A stretch of 64,000 nt of DNA, from the NCBI GenBank assembly GCA_903823025.1, contig CAIJRK010000053.1:1-64000 (forward strand), given 5' to 3'. This DNA is from an uncultured beta proteobacterium. Lineage in GTDB: Bacteria > Pseudomonadota > Gammaproteobacteria > Burkholderiales > Burkholderiaceae_C. The stretch's first letter is position 1, and each line of letters opens with the position of its first letter. The notes under the pieces are model-generated. The model did not search any database. It saw only the letters and a program-made list of their open reading frames with translations, and was not told where the DNA came from. The position numbers were made by a program, and so were the translations under genes. This document shows, one piece after another, positions 7,872 through 16,963 of this stretch.

Positions 7872-9035
7872 ATGACCGATCTGCAAAAACGCTCACTCTT
7901 AAAAATCGCAGCGCTTTCCGCCGTGGCTACCGCCGCGTTGGTAGGCTGTGGCAAAAAGGAAGCACCGCCGCCTGTTGTCGCACCCGCCCCGGTGCCTGCC
8001 GCTTCTGCGCCAGCACCCAAACCTGAGCCTTTGAAAATTGCTTTTGCCTACGTCGGCCCCGTCGGCGATGGTGGCTGGAGCTTCGCGCACGACAACGCCC
8101 GCAAAGCACTGGAGCAAGAATTCGGCGACAAGATTCAAACCTCGTTTGTCGAGAGCGTGCCCGAGTCTGCAGACGCCGAGCGCGTGATTCGTGACATGGC
8201 CAGTCAAGGCAACAAGCTGATTTTTGGCACCACCTTTGGCTACATGGAGTCCATGCTCAAAGTGGCAGCCGACACCAAAGACGTCAAGTTTGAACACGCC
8301 ACGGGTTACAAACAGGCTGAAAACATGCGCACCTACGACAGTCGCACCTACGAAGGTGCGTATCTGGCGGGCGTGATTGCGGGCAAGATGACCAAGACCA
8401 ACACGCTGGGCGTGGTGGCTTCGGTGCCGATTCCTGAAGTCATTCGCAACATCAACAGCTTCACCTTGGGCGCGCAGTCGATCAACCCTAAAGTCAAGAC
8501 CAAAGTGGTGTGGGTGAATGGCTGGTTTGACCCCCCGAAAGAAACCGAAGCGGCCACCTCGCTGATCAACGGCGGGGCTGATGTGTTGTTCCAGAACACC
8601 GATTCGCCAGCAGTGCTCAAGACCGCCGAATCCAAAGGCAAGCGCGCGTTTGGCTGGGATTCCGACATGACCGCCTACGGCCCGAAAGCGCATCTGGCTT
8701 CTGCCGTGATTAATTGGGGGCCGTATTACACCAAAACCACGCAAGAGGTTCTGGACGGCAAGTGGGTGGGCGGCACCCACGCCTGGTGGGGTGTAAAAGA
8801 AGGCGCGATTGATATCGTGTCGATTGCCGAAGACGTGCCTGCCGAGACCCAAGCCAAAGTGCAAGAGATCAAAACAGGTTTGGCGGACGGTAGTTTCTCA
8901 ATCTGGAAAGGCCCAATTACCGACAACACCGGCAAGGTTCAGATCGCCAAAGATACCGTCGCGGATGATGACTTTTTGCGGGGTTTGATGTTTTATGTCA
9001 AGGGCGTTGAAGGCAAGGTGCCAGGCGCCAAGTAA
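7872..9035 (+). CDS. Bmp family lipoprotein, substrate-binding protein of the purine ABC transporter
   Basis: 387-residue periplasmic binding lipoprotein of the Bmp/PnrA/Med family, whose known members bind purine nucleosides. A signal peptide ends in the lipobox LVGC with C26 as lipid anchor, followed by an Ala/Pro/Val-rich linker to about residue 55. Mature-domain landmarks include YVGPVGDGGWSFAHDN and the hinge-region DVLFQNTDSP. Upstream lies repeat copy A, so this gene may have its own leader or be separately regulated within the operon. The Cys-Gly-Lys-Lys-Glu and Pro/Ala linker segment is strikingly like that of the small lipoprotein at 30794. Confidence 0.88.
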   Translation: MTDLQKRSLLKIAALSAVATAALVGCGKKEAPPPVVAPAPVPAASAPAPKPEPLKIAFAYVGPVGDGGWSFAHDNARKALEQEFGDKIQTSFVESVPESADAERVIRDMASQGNKLIFGTTFGYMESMLKVAADTKDVKFEHATGYKQAENMRTYDSRTYEGAYLAGVIAGKMTKTNTLGVVASVPIPEVIRNINSFTLGAQSINPKVKTKVVWVNGWFDPPKETEAATSLINGGADVLFQNTDSPAVLKTAESKGKRAFGWDSDMTAYGPKAHLASAVINWGPYYTKTTQEVLDGKWVGGTHAWWGVKEGAIDIVSIAEDVPAETQAKVQEIKTGLADGSFSIWKGPITDNTGKVQIAKDTVADDDFLRGLMFYVKGVEGKVPGAK

Positions 9036-9186
9036 AACAATGTAAACCTGTCAACATTTGACTGGTTTATTGGGGCATTGCCGCCAATTTTTGAAGCCGC
9101 AAAATCAGATGCAGCACAATACAGGCCGACGCTAACTGCACTGGTTCGTGCGGCGTGTCCATTTTTAACTTCTCTGGAAAAATATT

Positions 9187-9495
9187 ATGACCAACCGTCG
9201 CGAATTCATTGTTAATCTCAGCTTGGGCGGCACCGCCCTGATGGCCGGTAGCGCTGTGATGGCCCAAGGCGCCATGGTGGCCGAAGCTGACGCGCAAGCC
9301 AAAGCCTTAGGCTACGCTGCCGACACTACCAAAGTGGATGCCAAAAAATTCCCTAAGCATGAGGCAACCCAGAACTGCACCAACTGCGCACTGTACCAAG
9401 GCAAGGCTGGCGCTGCTTCCGGTGGCTGCCCCCTGTTTGCAGGTAAGCAAGTGTCCGCCAAAGGCTGGTGCAGCGCTTACGCTAAAAAGGCCTAA
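9187..9495 (+). CDS. High-potential iron-sulfur protein (HiPIP), periplasmic
   Basis: 102-residue soluble electron carrier. A twin-arginine signal (NRREFI, residues 3-8) indicates Tat export after cofactor assembly. The [4Fe-4S] ligands are C64 and C67 (CTNC), C81 (GGCPLF) and C95 (GWCSAY), in the standard HiPIP spacing. In beta- and gammaproteobacteria HiPIPs shuttle electrons from the bc1 complex to photosynthetic reaction centres or oxidases; which partner applies cannot be told here. It is a single-gene unit with a strong terminator just after it. Confidence 0.93.
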   Translation: MTNRREFIVNLSLGGTALMAGSAVMAQGAMVAEADAQAKALGYAADTTKVDAKKFPKHEATQNCTNCALYQGKAGAASGGCPLFAGKQVSAKGWCSAYAKKA

Positions 9496-9537
9496 ATCAG
9501 GCTTGTCCCAGTGGCTTGATCCGAAAGCCACTTTGAC

Positions 9538-9567
9538 AAAAAAAGCACCATTCGTGGTGCTTTTTTT
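9538..9567 (+). terminator. Rho-independent terminator after the HiPIP gene
   Basis: AAAAAAAGCACCA pairs with TGGTGCTTTTTTT around a stable TTCG tetraloop, followed by the T-run. A second short hairpin, GTGGCTT/AAGCCAC, precedes it at 9511-9531. The A-tract on the other side makes it potentially bidirectional. Confidence 0.92.
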
Positions 9568-9876
9568 CGTCTGGCCGGGTTTTACTACGCTGATGGCTCC
9601 GCGATCCCTTAAAACCCAATGCTGACATGACTTCGGATCATTTTCTAATGACCATTGAAGACCCATTGCGATAGTAGCCGTTTCTGATCTGGCTCCTCCA
9701 AACCGGGCACCCGTGTTCGCTGCAATGCAGATATTCAATCGTTACGCTGAAGTCTCGGATATTTTTGGAAGCATCAAGTTAAACGCTACATCTTTTGGGC
9801 CACCAGCGTTGTAAAGCCCGTCTGATCAACAGCCAGCCGATGCGGCTATCGACTCGGTTTTGCGATACTCAGGGCT
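9568..9876. other. Intergenic stretch without recognised features
   Basis: About 309 bases between the HiPIP terminator and rsuA. No convincing coding frame, tRNA or repeat was seen; the long leftward open frame here is the antisense of the HiPIP gene. It presumably holds the rsuA promoter. Confidence 0.5.
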
Positions 9877-10611
9877 ATGCAATTACAAGACATTCTTTAT
9901 TCTCAAGGGTTTGGAACCCGACGTGTGTGTGCTGGCCTGATTCAACAGGGTTTGGTACAGGTTTACGAAGCTGACGAGCTGCTTAAGCAAACGCATTCTG
10001 CGACCGAGTTTGTGGCGGAAGGTTTGCGCTTTCGGGTGCAAGGTGTGGACTGGCCGTACCATGAAAAAGCCTACCTGATGTTGAATAAGCCCACGGCCAC
10101 CGAATGCTCTCAGAAACCGTCAACCCATCCCAGTATCTACACCTTGTTGCCCTCACCTTTGCGACTGCGTCCCCAAAAAGGCGCCGTGCAAGGCGTGCAA
10201 GCCGTGGGGCGCCTTGACCAGGACACCACCGGACTGCTGCTGCTGACGGACGACGGCAAGTTCATTCACCGCATGAGTTCACCACGCCACCATGTGCCCA
10301 AAGTGTATGAAGTCACCGTTAAACATCCACTGGATGAGCTACAGGTGAACAAGTTGCTGGCCGGAGTGGTGCTCGACGATGACCCCAAACCGGTGCGGGC
10401 GGCGGCGTGCGAGGCCGTTTCCAGTCATCATTTGCGCCTGACGTTGACCGAAGGAAAATACCACCAGGTCAAGCGTATGGTGGCCGCTGTCAGCAACCGC
10501 GTGGAGGCTTTGAGTCGTTCACAAATAGGCGGTTTGCGCCTGCCTGATGACCTGCTTCCTGGTCAATGGCGTTGGCTCAGTCAGGCTGATCTGGCGCTTA
10601 TCGCAAGTTGA
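9877..10611 (+). CDS. rsuA: 16S rRNA pseudouridine synthase, RsuA family
   Basis: 244 residues, the usual size for RsuA, which makes pseudouridine 516 in 16S rRNA. An N-terminal S4 RNA-binding domain (about 1-60, RRVCAGLIQQGLVQV) is followed by the catalytic domain with the family motif GRLDQDTTGLLLLT, whose Asp is the nucleophile. A KVYEV strand and the C-terminal EGKYHQVKRM block are also present. It stands alone between the HiPIP gene and a beta-propeller gene. RluE or RluB/F are related alternatives; the short S4-plus-catalytic layout favours RsuA. Confidence 0.8.
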   Translation: MQLQDILYSQGFGTRRVCAGLIQQGLVQVYEADELLKQTHSATEFVAEGLRFRVQGVDWPYHEKAYLMLNKPTATECSQKPSTHPSIYTLLPSPLRLRPQKGAVQGVQAVGRLDQDTTGLLLLTDDGKFIHRMSSPRHHVPKVYEVTVKHPLDELQVNKLLAGVVLDDDPKPVRAAACEAVSSHHLRLTLTEGKYHQVKRMVAAVSNRVEALSRSQIGGLRLPDDLLPGQWRWLSQADLALIAS

Positions 10612-10691
10612 CGTCATTTGAGGCTGTCAGTCGCCAGAAATAGGTCTGACTCCCGCTAGAATCCAATTCTTTCAAAGATTGAAGATGTGTG

Positions 10692-11675
10692 ATGACGCTT
10701 ACTAAAATATTGTCGGCTTGGTCTCTGTGTTTAGCGGCCCTTGTGCCTTTAGGCGTTTTTGCCCAGGCAAATCCCATCTTTGTCTTGAACTCACTGGAGG
10801 CCAATATCAGCGTGATTGACCCCGTGAGTTGGACCGAGACCCGGCGCATTCCGACTGGCAAAGAGCCGCATCACATGTACCTCACTCCAGATGAAAAATC
10901 ACTGGTTATTGCCAATGCGTTGAGCGATTCCTTGCTGTTTGTGAATCCGAAAACAGCCGAGGTGCAGCGCACTGTGCAGGGTATTCTTGATCCTTACCAA
11001 TTGCGCTTTTCACCCGATATGAAGTGGTTTGTGACCGTGGCAAACCGGCTCAATCATGTGGATATTTACCGCTGGGATGGCGCCAACCTGACGCTGGCCA
11101 AGCGCATTGCCACCGGCAAAACACCCAGTCACCTTTGGATCGATAGTAAAAGCAGCACGGTTTACGCCACCATGCAAGACAGCGATGAACTAGTCATGAT
11201 TGATCTCGCCACCCAAACCCTGAAGTGGCGCGGTAAAACCGGCACCATGCCCGCCGATGTATTTGGCACGCCCGACGACAAATTTTTGCTGATTGGATTG
11301 ACCGGTGGCGAAGGCGTCGAAGTCTATGACGTCACAGGGCACGAACCCAAGTTTGTCAAGCTGATTAAAACGGGGCAAGGCGCACACGCTTTTCGGGGTG
11401 CGGGTGATAAACGCCATGTGTTTGTCAGTAACCGGGTCGCCAACACCATCAGCAAGATTGATTACCAGAGCATGAGTGTGGTGGAAAATTATCCCGCGCC
11501 TAGTGGGCCGGATTGCATGGATTTGTCGGCGGATGGGCACTTTATTTATGTGGCGTCACGCTGGGCTAAAAAGTTAACGGTGATTGACACCCGCACGCGT
11601 CAAGTGGTGCGTCAGATCAATGTTGGCAAATCCCCGCACGGGGTTTGGACACTGGATCATGCAGCTCGCCAATAA
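10692..11675 (+). CDS. Secreted YVTN-type beta-propeller protein
   Basis: 327 residues with an N-terminal signal peptide (cleavage likely after GVFAQA) and repeated blades of the form SVIDPVSW...IPTGKEPHHMYLTPDEK and VIDTRTRQVVRQINVGKSPHGVW. This is the YVTN/cytochrome-D1-like propeller family found in periplasmic proteins. No heme-binding CXXCH is seen, so it is not a nitrite reductase. I use the ATG at 10692; a GTG lies directly before it. The next gene overlaps its end by 17 bases, suggesting an operon with the deacetylase. The function is unknown. Confidence 0.75.
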   Translation: MTLTKILSAWSLCLAALVPLGVFAQANPIFVLNSLEANISVIDPVSWTETRRIPTGKEPHHMYLTPDEKSLVIANALSDSLLFVNPKTAEVQRTVQGILDPYQLRFSPDMKWFVTVANRLNHVDIYRWDGANLTLAKRIATGKTPSHLWIDSKSSTVYATMQDSDELVMIDLATQTLKWRGKTGTMPADVFGTPDDKFLLIGLTGGEGVEVYDVTGHEPKFVKLIKTGQGAHAFRGAGDKRHVFVSNRVANTISKIDYQSMSVVENYPAPSGPDCMDLSADGHFIYVASRWAKKLTVIDTRTRQVVRQINVGKSPHGVWTLDHAARQ

Positions 11676-12486
11676 GGTGCTACATCGCTGCTTGGTCGCG
11701 CTTGCGTTAACCGCTGCCAGTGCCTATTGCACCAGTGCGAATGCCGAAAAAACTTGCGACAACCCGTTGTACCTGACTTTTGACACAGGCCACATGGGCA
11801 TTGCGCCGCTGGTGGCTGATGTGCTGAATCGGCAAAACGTCAAGGTCACTTTTTTTGCGGCAAATGAACGCACGCAAACGGGTGACGGCAGTTTGGGCCA
11901 GCATTGGGCGCCGTGGTGGAAAGCGCGAGCGGCAGAGGGTCATGAATTTGCCTCCCACACGTTTGACCATGTGTATTGGCGCGCTGATTTGCCGGGGGTT
12001 GCGCCTGCATTTCGGGTAAAACCCACAGCTGGTGCCTTGCAAGGGCAAACGTTGACGTATGACGCCCAACACTACTGTGCACAGCTGACCCAAGCCAACG
12101 AGCGACTACAGGCCATGACGGGTAAAAAGCCGCTGCCTTTGTTTCGTGCGCCCGGTGGTAAAACCTCGCCTCGGTTGTTGGCGGTCGCCAAGGCGTGCGG
12201 ATTTGAACACGTCGGCTGGGCGGCTGCGGGGTTTTTGGGCGACGAGTTGTCCAGCGAGACTTTCAGCAATGCGGCACTTTTAAAGAAGGCGTTGCGCGAC
12301 ATCAAAAGCGGCGACATTTTGATGGCGCACTTGGGCATCTGGTCGCGCCAAGACCCGTGGGCACCCACCGTGCTGGAGCCGCTCATCACGGGGCTGAAAG
12401 ACAAAGGCTTTTGTTTTGCAACGCTGCGGGAACATCCCGCTTACCAAGCTTGGGTGAGCGCGGCCCATGTGCCCGCCATTCACTAG
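11659..12486 (+). CDS. Polysaccharide deacetylase family protein with atypical active-site motif
   Basis: 275 residues: signal peptide to about residue 29, then a NodB-homology domain. Motif 1 reads LTFDTGH (39-45) where the family normally has TFDDG, so the second, metal-binding Asp is replaced by Thr43. Motif 2 SHTFDH supplies H100 and H104, and motif 3 FRAPGG is intact. The ATG at 11659 overlaps the propeller gene and gives a proper signal peptide; the longer frame from 11584 lies inside that gene. It may be a periplasmic deacetylase with altered metal use, or a catalytically weakened member. Confidence 0.75.
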   Translation: MQLANKVLHRCLVALALTAASAYCTSANAEKTCDNPLYLTFDTGHMGIAPLVADVLNRQNVKVTFFAANERTQTGDGSLGQHWAPWWKARAAEGHEFASHTFDHVYWRADLPGVAPAFRVKPTAGALQGQTLTYDAQHYCAQLTQANERLQAMTGKKPLPLFRAPGGKTSPRLLAVAKACGFEHVGWAAAGFLGDELSSETFSNAALLKKALRDIKSGDILMAHLGIWSRQDPWAPTVLEPLITGLKDKGFCFATLREHPAYQAWVSAAHVPAIH

Positions 12487-12504
12487 CGATTTAGGGGAAT
12501 CCGC

Positions 12505-13461
12505 ATGGATTTTTTGAGCAACTTGTTTTCACAAGCCCAAGAGTGGCTGTTTGAATCACTGATTCAACCGCTCATGTTCTCTGCGGGCATGGGTAATTTG
12601 CTGGTTGATGGCTACACCGCAACCGGCTGGTTGTTGGTCGGTTTGATTCAATTGCTTGTTCTGGTGGCCGTGATTGGGCCACTGCAACGCTGGCGTCCAG
12701 TGGAAGCAGTGACGGATCGGGCCGCCATCCGCACCGACATGATTTACACCGTAATTCATCGGTTAGGTCTGTTTCGGCTTGCCTTGTTTTTCTCACTTGA
12801 TACTTTATTTGACAACCTGTTTGGCGCGTTGCGCGTGGCGGGTTTGGGCACTTTCCAACTCGATGCCATGTGGCCAGGTGTCACAGATCAAGCACTGGTC
12901 AGTCTGGTGATTTATCTGCTGATTATTGATGCGCTGAATTATTGGATGCACCGGGGTCAGCATCAGTTTGAATGGTGGTGGCGCCTGCATTCCTTGCACC
13001 ATGCCCAGCGTCAGATGACGATGTGGACCGACAACCGTAGCCACTTGCTCGATGACGTGATTCGCAGTGTGATCGTGGTGGTGGTGGCGCAACTGATTGG
13101 CATTGCCCCAAGTCAATTTGTCGCCATCGTAGCGTTTACCCAGTTGAGTGAAAGCTTCCAGCACGCGAATGTGCGGATTTGGTTTGGCCGCTGGGGCGAA
13201 CGTTTGTGGATCAGCCCGCGCTTTCACCGGTTGCACCATAGCGTTGGCATCGGGCATGAATCGACGGGCAAGCACACGTTGGGCGGTCATAACTTTGGCG
13301 TGCTGTTGCCCTGGTGGGATATGTTGTTTGGTACGGCCAATTTTCAACTTCGGTTTGAGCCGACTGGTATTCGTGACCAAGTAGAGCAGGGACGTGATTA
13401 CGGCCATGGTTTTTGGTCCCAACAATGGCTCGGACTTAAGCGGCTGGCCGGGCGCGCCTGA
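12505..13461 (+). CDS. Membrane fatty acid hydroxylase / sterol desaturase superfamily protein
   Basis: 318-residue integral membrane protein with the diiron histidine clusters of this superfamily: HRGQH (149-153), HSLHH (162-166), H220, HRLHH (241-245) and H251. Several hydrophobic segments span residues 38-60, 85-105, 130-145 and 185-212. Such enzymes hydroxylate or desaturate lipids using O2. A good ribosome site (TAGGGGAA) precedes the ATG. It follows the deacetylase gene by 18 bases, so it may be cotranscribed. The substrate cannot be told; many bacterial homologues act on hopanoids, carotenoids or ornithine lipids. Confidence 0.85.
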   Translation: MDFLSNLFSQAQEWLFESLIQPLMFSAGMGNLLVDGYTATGWLLVGLIQLLVLVAVIGPLQRWRPVEAVTDRAAIRTDMIYTVIHRLGLFRLALFFSLDTLFDNLFGALRVAGLGTFQLDAMWPGVTDQALVSLVIYLLIIDALNYWMHRGQHQFEWWWRLHSLHHAQRQMTMWTDNRSHLLDDVIRSVIVVVVAQLIGIAPSQFVAIVAFTQLSESFQHANVRIWFGRWGERLWISPRFHRLHHSVGIGHESTGKHTLGGHNFGVLLPWWDMLFGTANFQLRFEPTGIRDQVEQGRDYGHGFWSQQWLGLKRLAGRA

Positions 13462-13500
13462 GTCCATCAGCCCCGTGTCAGATCGGGTTATGCTTGTTCG

Positions 13501-14397
13501 ATGAACTTGTTGCTCGATTCTTTTTGGCGTGCCTTGGCCTATTGCCTGCGCCCCCGTGTTATTGCCCTGTCTTTTTTACCGCTGGTGCTGATGGTGGCGC
13601 TGATGCTGGGCTTGAGTTATTTTTATTGGGAAAGCACCTTGGACTGGGTGCGCATCACGCTGGAGGCTTCAGCCGTCATGACCACCATGTGGTCTTGGTT
13701 GGAGAGCATCGGCGCAGGTAGCCTCAAGATGGTTTTAGCCCCTCTGATTGTGATTTTTGCCGTGACACCCGTGATTGTGGTTTTGTCATTGCTGCTGGTT
13801 GCTTTTTTGATGACCCCTGCTCTCACGCTGTTAGTGGCAGAGCGCCGATTTCCTCAGTTACAGCGCAAACACGGCGCCTCTTTTATGTTCAGTGTGTTGT
13901 GGGCGTTGGGCTCAACCCTGCTGGCCTTGATCGCCCTGGTCATTTCAACGCCCTTGTGGCTGATACCGCCTTTAATTATGGTGTTACCCCCGCTCATCTG
14001 GGGCTGGCTAACCTATCGCGTCATGGCCTTTGATGCCTTGGCTGAACATGCCAGTCAAGCAGAGCGGCTAGAAATTTTCAAGCGACACCGGATTCGCTTG
14101 TTGGGCATTGGCGTTATGTGTGGTTATTTGGGCGCAGCGCCCAGCCTGATTTGGGCCTCGGGCGCACTGTGGGCTGCCGCCTTTGTGGTTTTAGTGCCGC
14201 TGGCGGTTTGGGTTTATATGCTGGTGTTTGCTTTTTCGTCGCTCTGGTTTGCCCATTACTGCCTGTCGGCCCTGCAAACCCTGCGTACCGAAAAAGCCTG
14301 GATGCCCGCCACAGAGACCCCCGCACCGACACCGATTGAGGCGCAAGCAGTAATATTGCAGGATGACACACCTCTCAGCTCCCCTGCCAACCCTTAA
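13501..14397 (+). CDS. EI24 / CysZ-like integral membrane protein
   Basis: 298 residues with long hydrophobic stretches (about 20-45, 75-105, 130-165 and 200-250) in the pattern of the EI24 domain family, which includes the sulfate permease CysZ. The opening MNLLLDSFWRALAYCLRPRV is typical of Burkholderiales members of the family. The polar C-terminal tail is Thr/Pro-rich. Its end overlaps the start of the following MoaB-like gene by 35 bases in another frame. A role in sulfate uptake is not established for this branch. Confidence 0.7.
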   Translation: MNLLLDSFWRALAYCLRPRVIALSFLPLVLMVALMLGLSYFYWESTLDWVRITLEASAVMTTMWSWLESIGAGSLKMVLAPLIVIFAVTPVIVVLSLLLVAFLMTPALTLLVAERRFPQLQRKHGASFMFSVLWALGSTLLALIALVISTPLWLIPPLIMVLPPLIWGWLTYRVMAFDALAEHASQAERLEIFKRHRIRLLGIGVMCGYLGAAPSLIWASGALWAAAFVVLVPLAVWVYMLVFAFSSLWFAHYCLSALQTLRTEKAWMPATETPAPTPIEAQAVILQDDTPLSSPANP

Positions 14398-15202
14398 TGC
14401 CACACCCAGCTTTGGCCTCATCATCATCGGCGATGAAATTTTGTCTGGCAAACGTGCTGACAAGCACTTGACCAAGGTCATCGAATTGCTGAAAGCGCGC
14501 GGCTTGCAACTTGACTACGCGGACTACGTGGGTGACTCGCCCGCACGAATAACGGCCACTTTAAAACGCGCGTTTGCCTCGGGCGATGTGGTGTTCTCCA
14601 CCGGCGGCATTGGGGCCACGCCTGATGACCACACCCGGCAATGCGCGGCCCGGGCTTTGGGCGTTGACCTGATGCTGCACCCGCAAGCCGAAGCGTTGAT
14701 TCATCAGCGGATGCTGGATACGGCCCAAGAACAAGGTCAGACATACGAGCCGCATCGGCCTGACAACATTCACCGGCTGAACATGGGTATGTTCCCGATA
14801 GGGGCGCAAATTATTCCCAATCCGTATAACAAGATTGCCGGTTTTAGCCACGGCTCCGTGCATTTTGTACCTGGCTTTCCGGTGATGGCTTGGCCCATGA
14901 TCGAGTGGGTGCTTGACACGCATTACCCGCATTTATTTCAAACCTCGGCCTGGATTGAAAAATCAGTGATTGTGATGGGGGCCATGGAGGCCGCATTAAC
15001 GCCGCTGATGGAAGAAATCGAACGGATTTATGTCGGCGTCAAAGTCTTCAGCTTGCCCAGTGTGGATCATCCGCAATATGGGCGGCATATCGAGTTGGGC
15101 GTGAAAGGTGAGCCGACACTGGTCGCGCAAGCCTATCCGGTGCTGCTGGCAGGTTTGAAGCACTTTAATGCACAACTTGGCCCTGAATTGGTGCAAAAAT
15201 AA
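14363..15202 (+). CDS. Molybdopterin-binding (MoaB/CinA N-terminal-like) protein
   Basis: 279 residues with the MoCF-binding fold shared by MoaB, Mog and the N-terminal half of CinA: IIIGDEILSGKRADKH near the start and FSTGGIGATPDDHT around residue 74-87. It has no C-terminal nicotinamide-nucleotide amidase domain, so it corresponds only to the CinA N-domain type (COG1058). Members include a proposed ADP-ribose pyrophosphatase. It starts within the 3' end of the EI24 gene. Its stop is followed by an inverted repeat that also carries an NtrC-like site for glnA. Confidence 0.78.
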   Translation: MTHLSAPLPTLNATPSFGLIIIGDEILSGKRADKHLTKVIELLKARGLQLDYADYVGDSPARITATLKRAFASGDVVFSTGGIGATPDDHTRQCAARALGVDLMLHPQAEALIHQRMLDTAQEQGQTYEPHRPDNIHRLNMGMFPIGAQIIPNPYNKIAGFSHGSVHFVPGFPVMAWPMIEWVLDTHYPHLFQTSAWIEKSVIVMGAMEAALTPLMEEIERIYVGVKVFSLPSVDHPQYGRHIELGVKGEPTLVAQAYPVLLAGLKHFNAQLGPELVQK

Positions 15203-15219
15203 ATATGACTGCTCTTGAA

Positions 15220-15252
15220 AAATAACAACGCACTTTATTGGTGCTGTTATTT
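15220..15252. terminator. Inverted repeat, possible terminator after the MoaB-like gene
   Basis: AAATAACA (15220-15227) pairs exactly with TGTTATTT (15245-15252), and the inner GCAC and GTGC also pair. No long T-run follows, so termination is uncertain. The inner part coincides with an NtrC-like site. Confidence 0.45.
15229..15245 (+). promoter_or_regulatory. NtrC-binding site (enhancer) upstream of glnA
   Basis: CGCACT-TTATT-GGTGCT matches the enterobacterial NtrC consensus TGCACC-N5-GGTGCA in spacing and in most positions. It lies about 100 bases upstream of the sigma-54 promoter, the usual distance for glnA enhancers. The cognate regulator ntrC is encoded at 18657. Confidence 0.65.
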
Positions 15253-15345
15253 GTAGATCGTTCATCATGTTCCTTTCAAGCCCGCCTAAACGAGTGCAAA
15301 CTCAAGGCAAAATACGAAGCCAAGCAGATTTGTCTGGTTGCCGTA

Positions 15346-15362
15346 TTGGCACAAAAACTGCG
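15346..15362 (+). promoter_or_regulatory. Sigma-54 promoter of glnA
   Basis: TTGGCACAAAAACTGCG has the obligatory GG-N10-GC arrangement of RpoN promoters (consensus TGGCAC-N5-TTGC). The predicted start lies about 12 bases after the GC, some 35 bases before the glnA ATG. Confidence 0.75.
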
Positions 15363-15409
15363 TTCGCTTAAATTAAACCTTTTCTACAACGATTAAACAG
15401 GAGTATTTG

Positions 15410-16825
15410 ATGGCCAAGTCTGTCGCAGACGTCATGAAGATGGTGAAAGAAAACGAAGTCAAGTTTGTTGACTTCCGTTTCACCGATACCCGTGGCAAAG
15501 AACAACACGTTACCGTGCCTGTTTCCCATTTTGATGAAGATAAGTTCACTGCGGGCCATGCGTTTGATGGCTCCTCCATGGCTGGCTGGAAAGGCATTGA
15601 AGCCTCGGACATGCAACTCATGCCTGATCCCAATACCGCTAACATCGACCCGTTTTTTGAAGAAACCACGATGTTCCTGAGCTGTGATGTGGTCGAACCC
15701 AGCGATGGCAAGGCCTATGACCGTGACCCACGTTCTATCGCCAAACGCGCTGAAGCCTACCTCAAAGCCTCTGGCATGGGCGACACGGCGTTCTTTGGTC
15801 CCGAGCCTGAGTTTTTCTTGTTTGATGATGTGCGCTGGAATACCGATATGTCGGGCACCTTCTTCAAAATTGACGACTATGAAGCGCCCTGGAACTCCGG
15901 CAAGAAGATTGAAGGCGGCAACCGCGGTCACCGTCCTGTCACCAAAGGCGGCTACTTTCCCGTGCCACCGGTTGACAGCACGCATGATATGCGCGCTGAA
16001 ATGTCCCTGATTCTTGAATCCCTGGGCATTCCGGTTGAAGTCTTCCATCATGAAGTGGGTGCACCTGGTCAATGTGAAATCGGTACCCGCTTCAGCACCT
16101 TGGTGCAGCGTGCCGATTGGACGCAAACACTCAAATACGTGGTGCAAAACGTGGCCAACGCCTACGGAAAAACTGCCACCTTCATGCCCAAGCCCATTGT
16201 GGGCGACAACGGCTCCGGGATGCACGTTCACCAGTCGATCTGGAAAGATGGCAAAAATCTGTTTGCTGGCGACGGCTATGCTGGCCTGTCAGACTTCGCG
16301 CTGTACTACATTGGCGGCATCATCAAACACGCGCGCGCCCTGAACGCGATCACTAATCCCGGCACCAACAGCTACAAGCGTCTGGTGCCTGGTTATGAAG
16401 CCCCTGTGAAACTGGCTTATTCAGCCAAAAACCGCTCGGCTTCGATTCGCATTCCTTATGTGGCTAACCCTAAAGGTCGTCGCATTGAAGCGCGCTTCCC
16501 TGATCCACTGATGAACCCTTATCTGGGCTTCTCGGCTCTGATGATGGCCGGTCTGGATGGCGTTGAAAACAAGATTCACCCTGGTGAAGCCGCCACCAAG
16601 GATCTCTACCATTTGCCACCCGAAGAAGATGCGTTGGTGCCGACCGTGTGTCACAGTCTGGATCAGGCGCTGGACTGCTTGAATGCAGATCGCAGCTTCT
16701 TGACTAAGGGCGGCGTGTTCACTGACAGCATGCTGGATGCTTACATTGATCTGAAGATGGGCGATGTGACGCGCTTGCGCATGGCAACTCATCCGATTGA
16801 ATTTGATATGTATTATTCGCTGTAA
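15410..16825 (+). CDS. glnA: Glutamine synthetase type I
   Basis: 471-residue GS-I that makes glutamine from glutamate, ammonia and ATP in the cytoplasm. Diagnostic blocks are the Asp-latch region [15 protein letters not shown], the ATP site [10 protein letters not shown] and the adenylylation loop DLYHLPPEE with Y400, so activity is probably controlled by GlnE/PII. An AGGAG ribosome site sits eight bases before the ATG at 15410; a TTG directly before it is less likely. Transcription is probably nitrogen-controlled through the sigma-54 promoter and NtrC site upstream. A strong terminator follows. Confidence 0.97.
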   Translation: MAKSVADVMKMVKENEVKFVDFRFTDTRGKEQHVTVPVSHFDEDKFTAGHAFDGSSMAGWKGIEASDMQLMPDPNTANIDPFFEETTMFLSCDVVEPSDGKAYDRDPRSIAKRAEAYLKASGMGDTAFFGPEPEFFLFDDVRWNTDMSGTFFKIDDYEAPWNSGKKIEGGNRGHRPVTKGGYFPVPPVDSTHDMRAEMSLILESLGIPVEVFHHEVGAPGQCEIGTRFSTLVQRADWTQTLKYVVQNVANAYGKTATFMPKPIVGDNGSGMHVHQSIWKDGKNLFAGDGYAGLSDFALYYIGGIIKHARALNAITNPGTNSYKRLVPGYEAPVKLAYSAKNRSASIRIPYVANPKGRRIEARFPDPLMNPYLGFSALMMAGLDGVENKIHPGEAATKDLYHLPPEEDALVPTVCHSLDQALDCLNADRSFLTKGGVFTDSMLDAYIDLKMGDVTRLRMATHPIEFDMYYSL

Positions 16826-16868
16826 GTTAGCAAACCACACAGACTGTCCCATGTGGCAGTTTGTCTTT

Positions 16869-16897
16869 AAAAAGGACAGCCGATGCTGTCCTTTTTT
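16869..16897 (+). terminator. Rho-independent terminator after glnA
   Basis: AAAAAGGACAGC pairs with GCTGTCCTTTTTT around the loop CGAT, ending in a T-run. It separates glnA from the downstream small gene and ntrBC. Confidence 0.92.
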
Positions 16898-16963
16898 GCT
16901 TTTGGCACAATCAGCGCATACTTGCAGTTTCTTCCACGCTTCGTTTCAAAGCTTGGAGTCCTT

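Noticed and set aside
15368-16231. Leftward open frame of 287 codons within glnA
   Set aside because: It is antisense to glnA, a certain gene; no ribosome site or domain.
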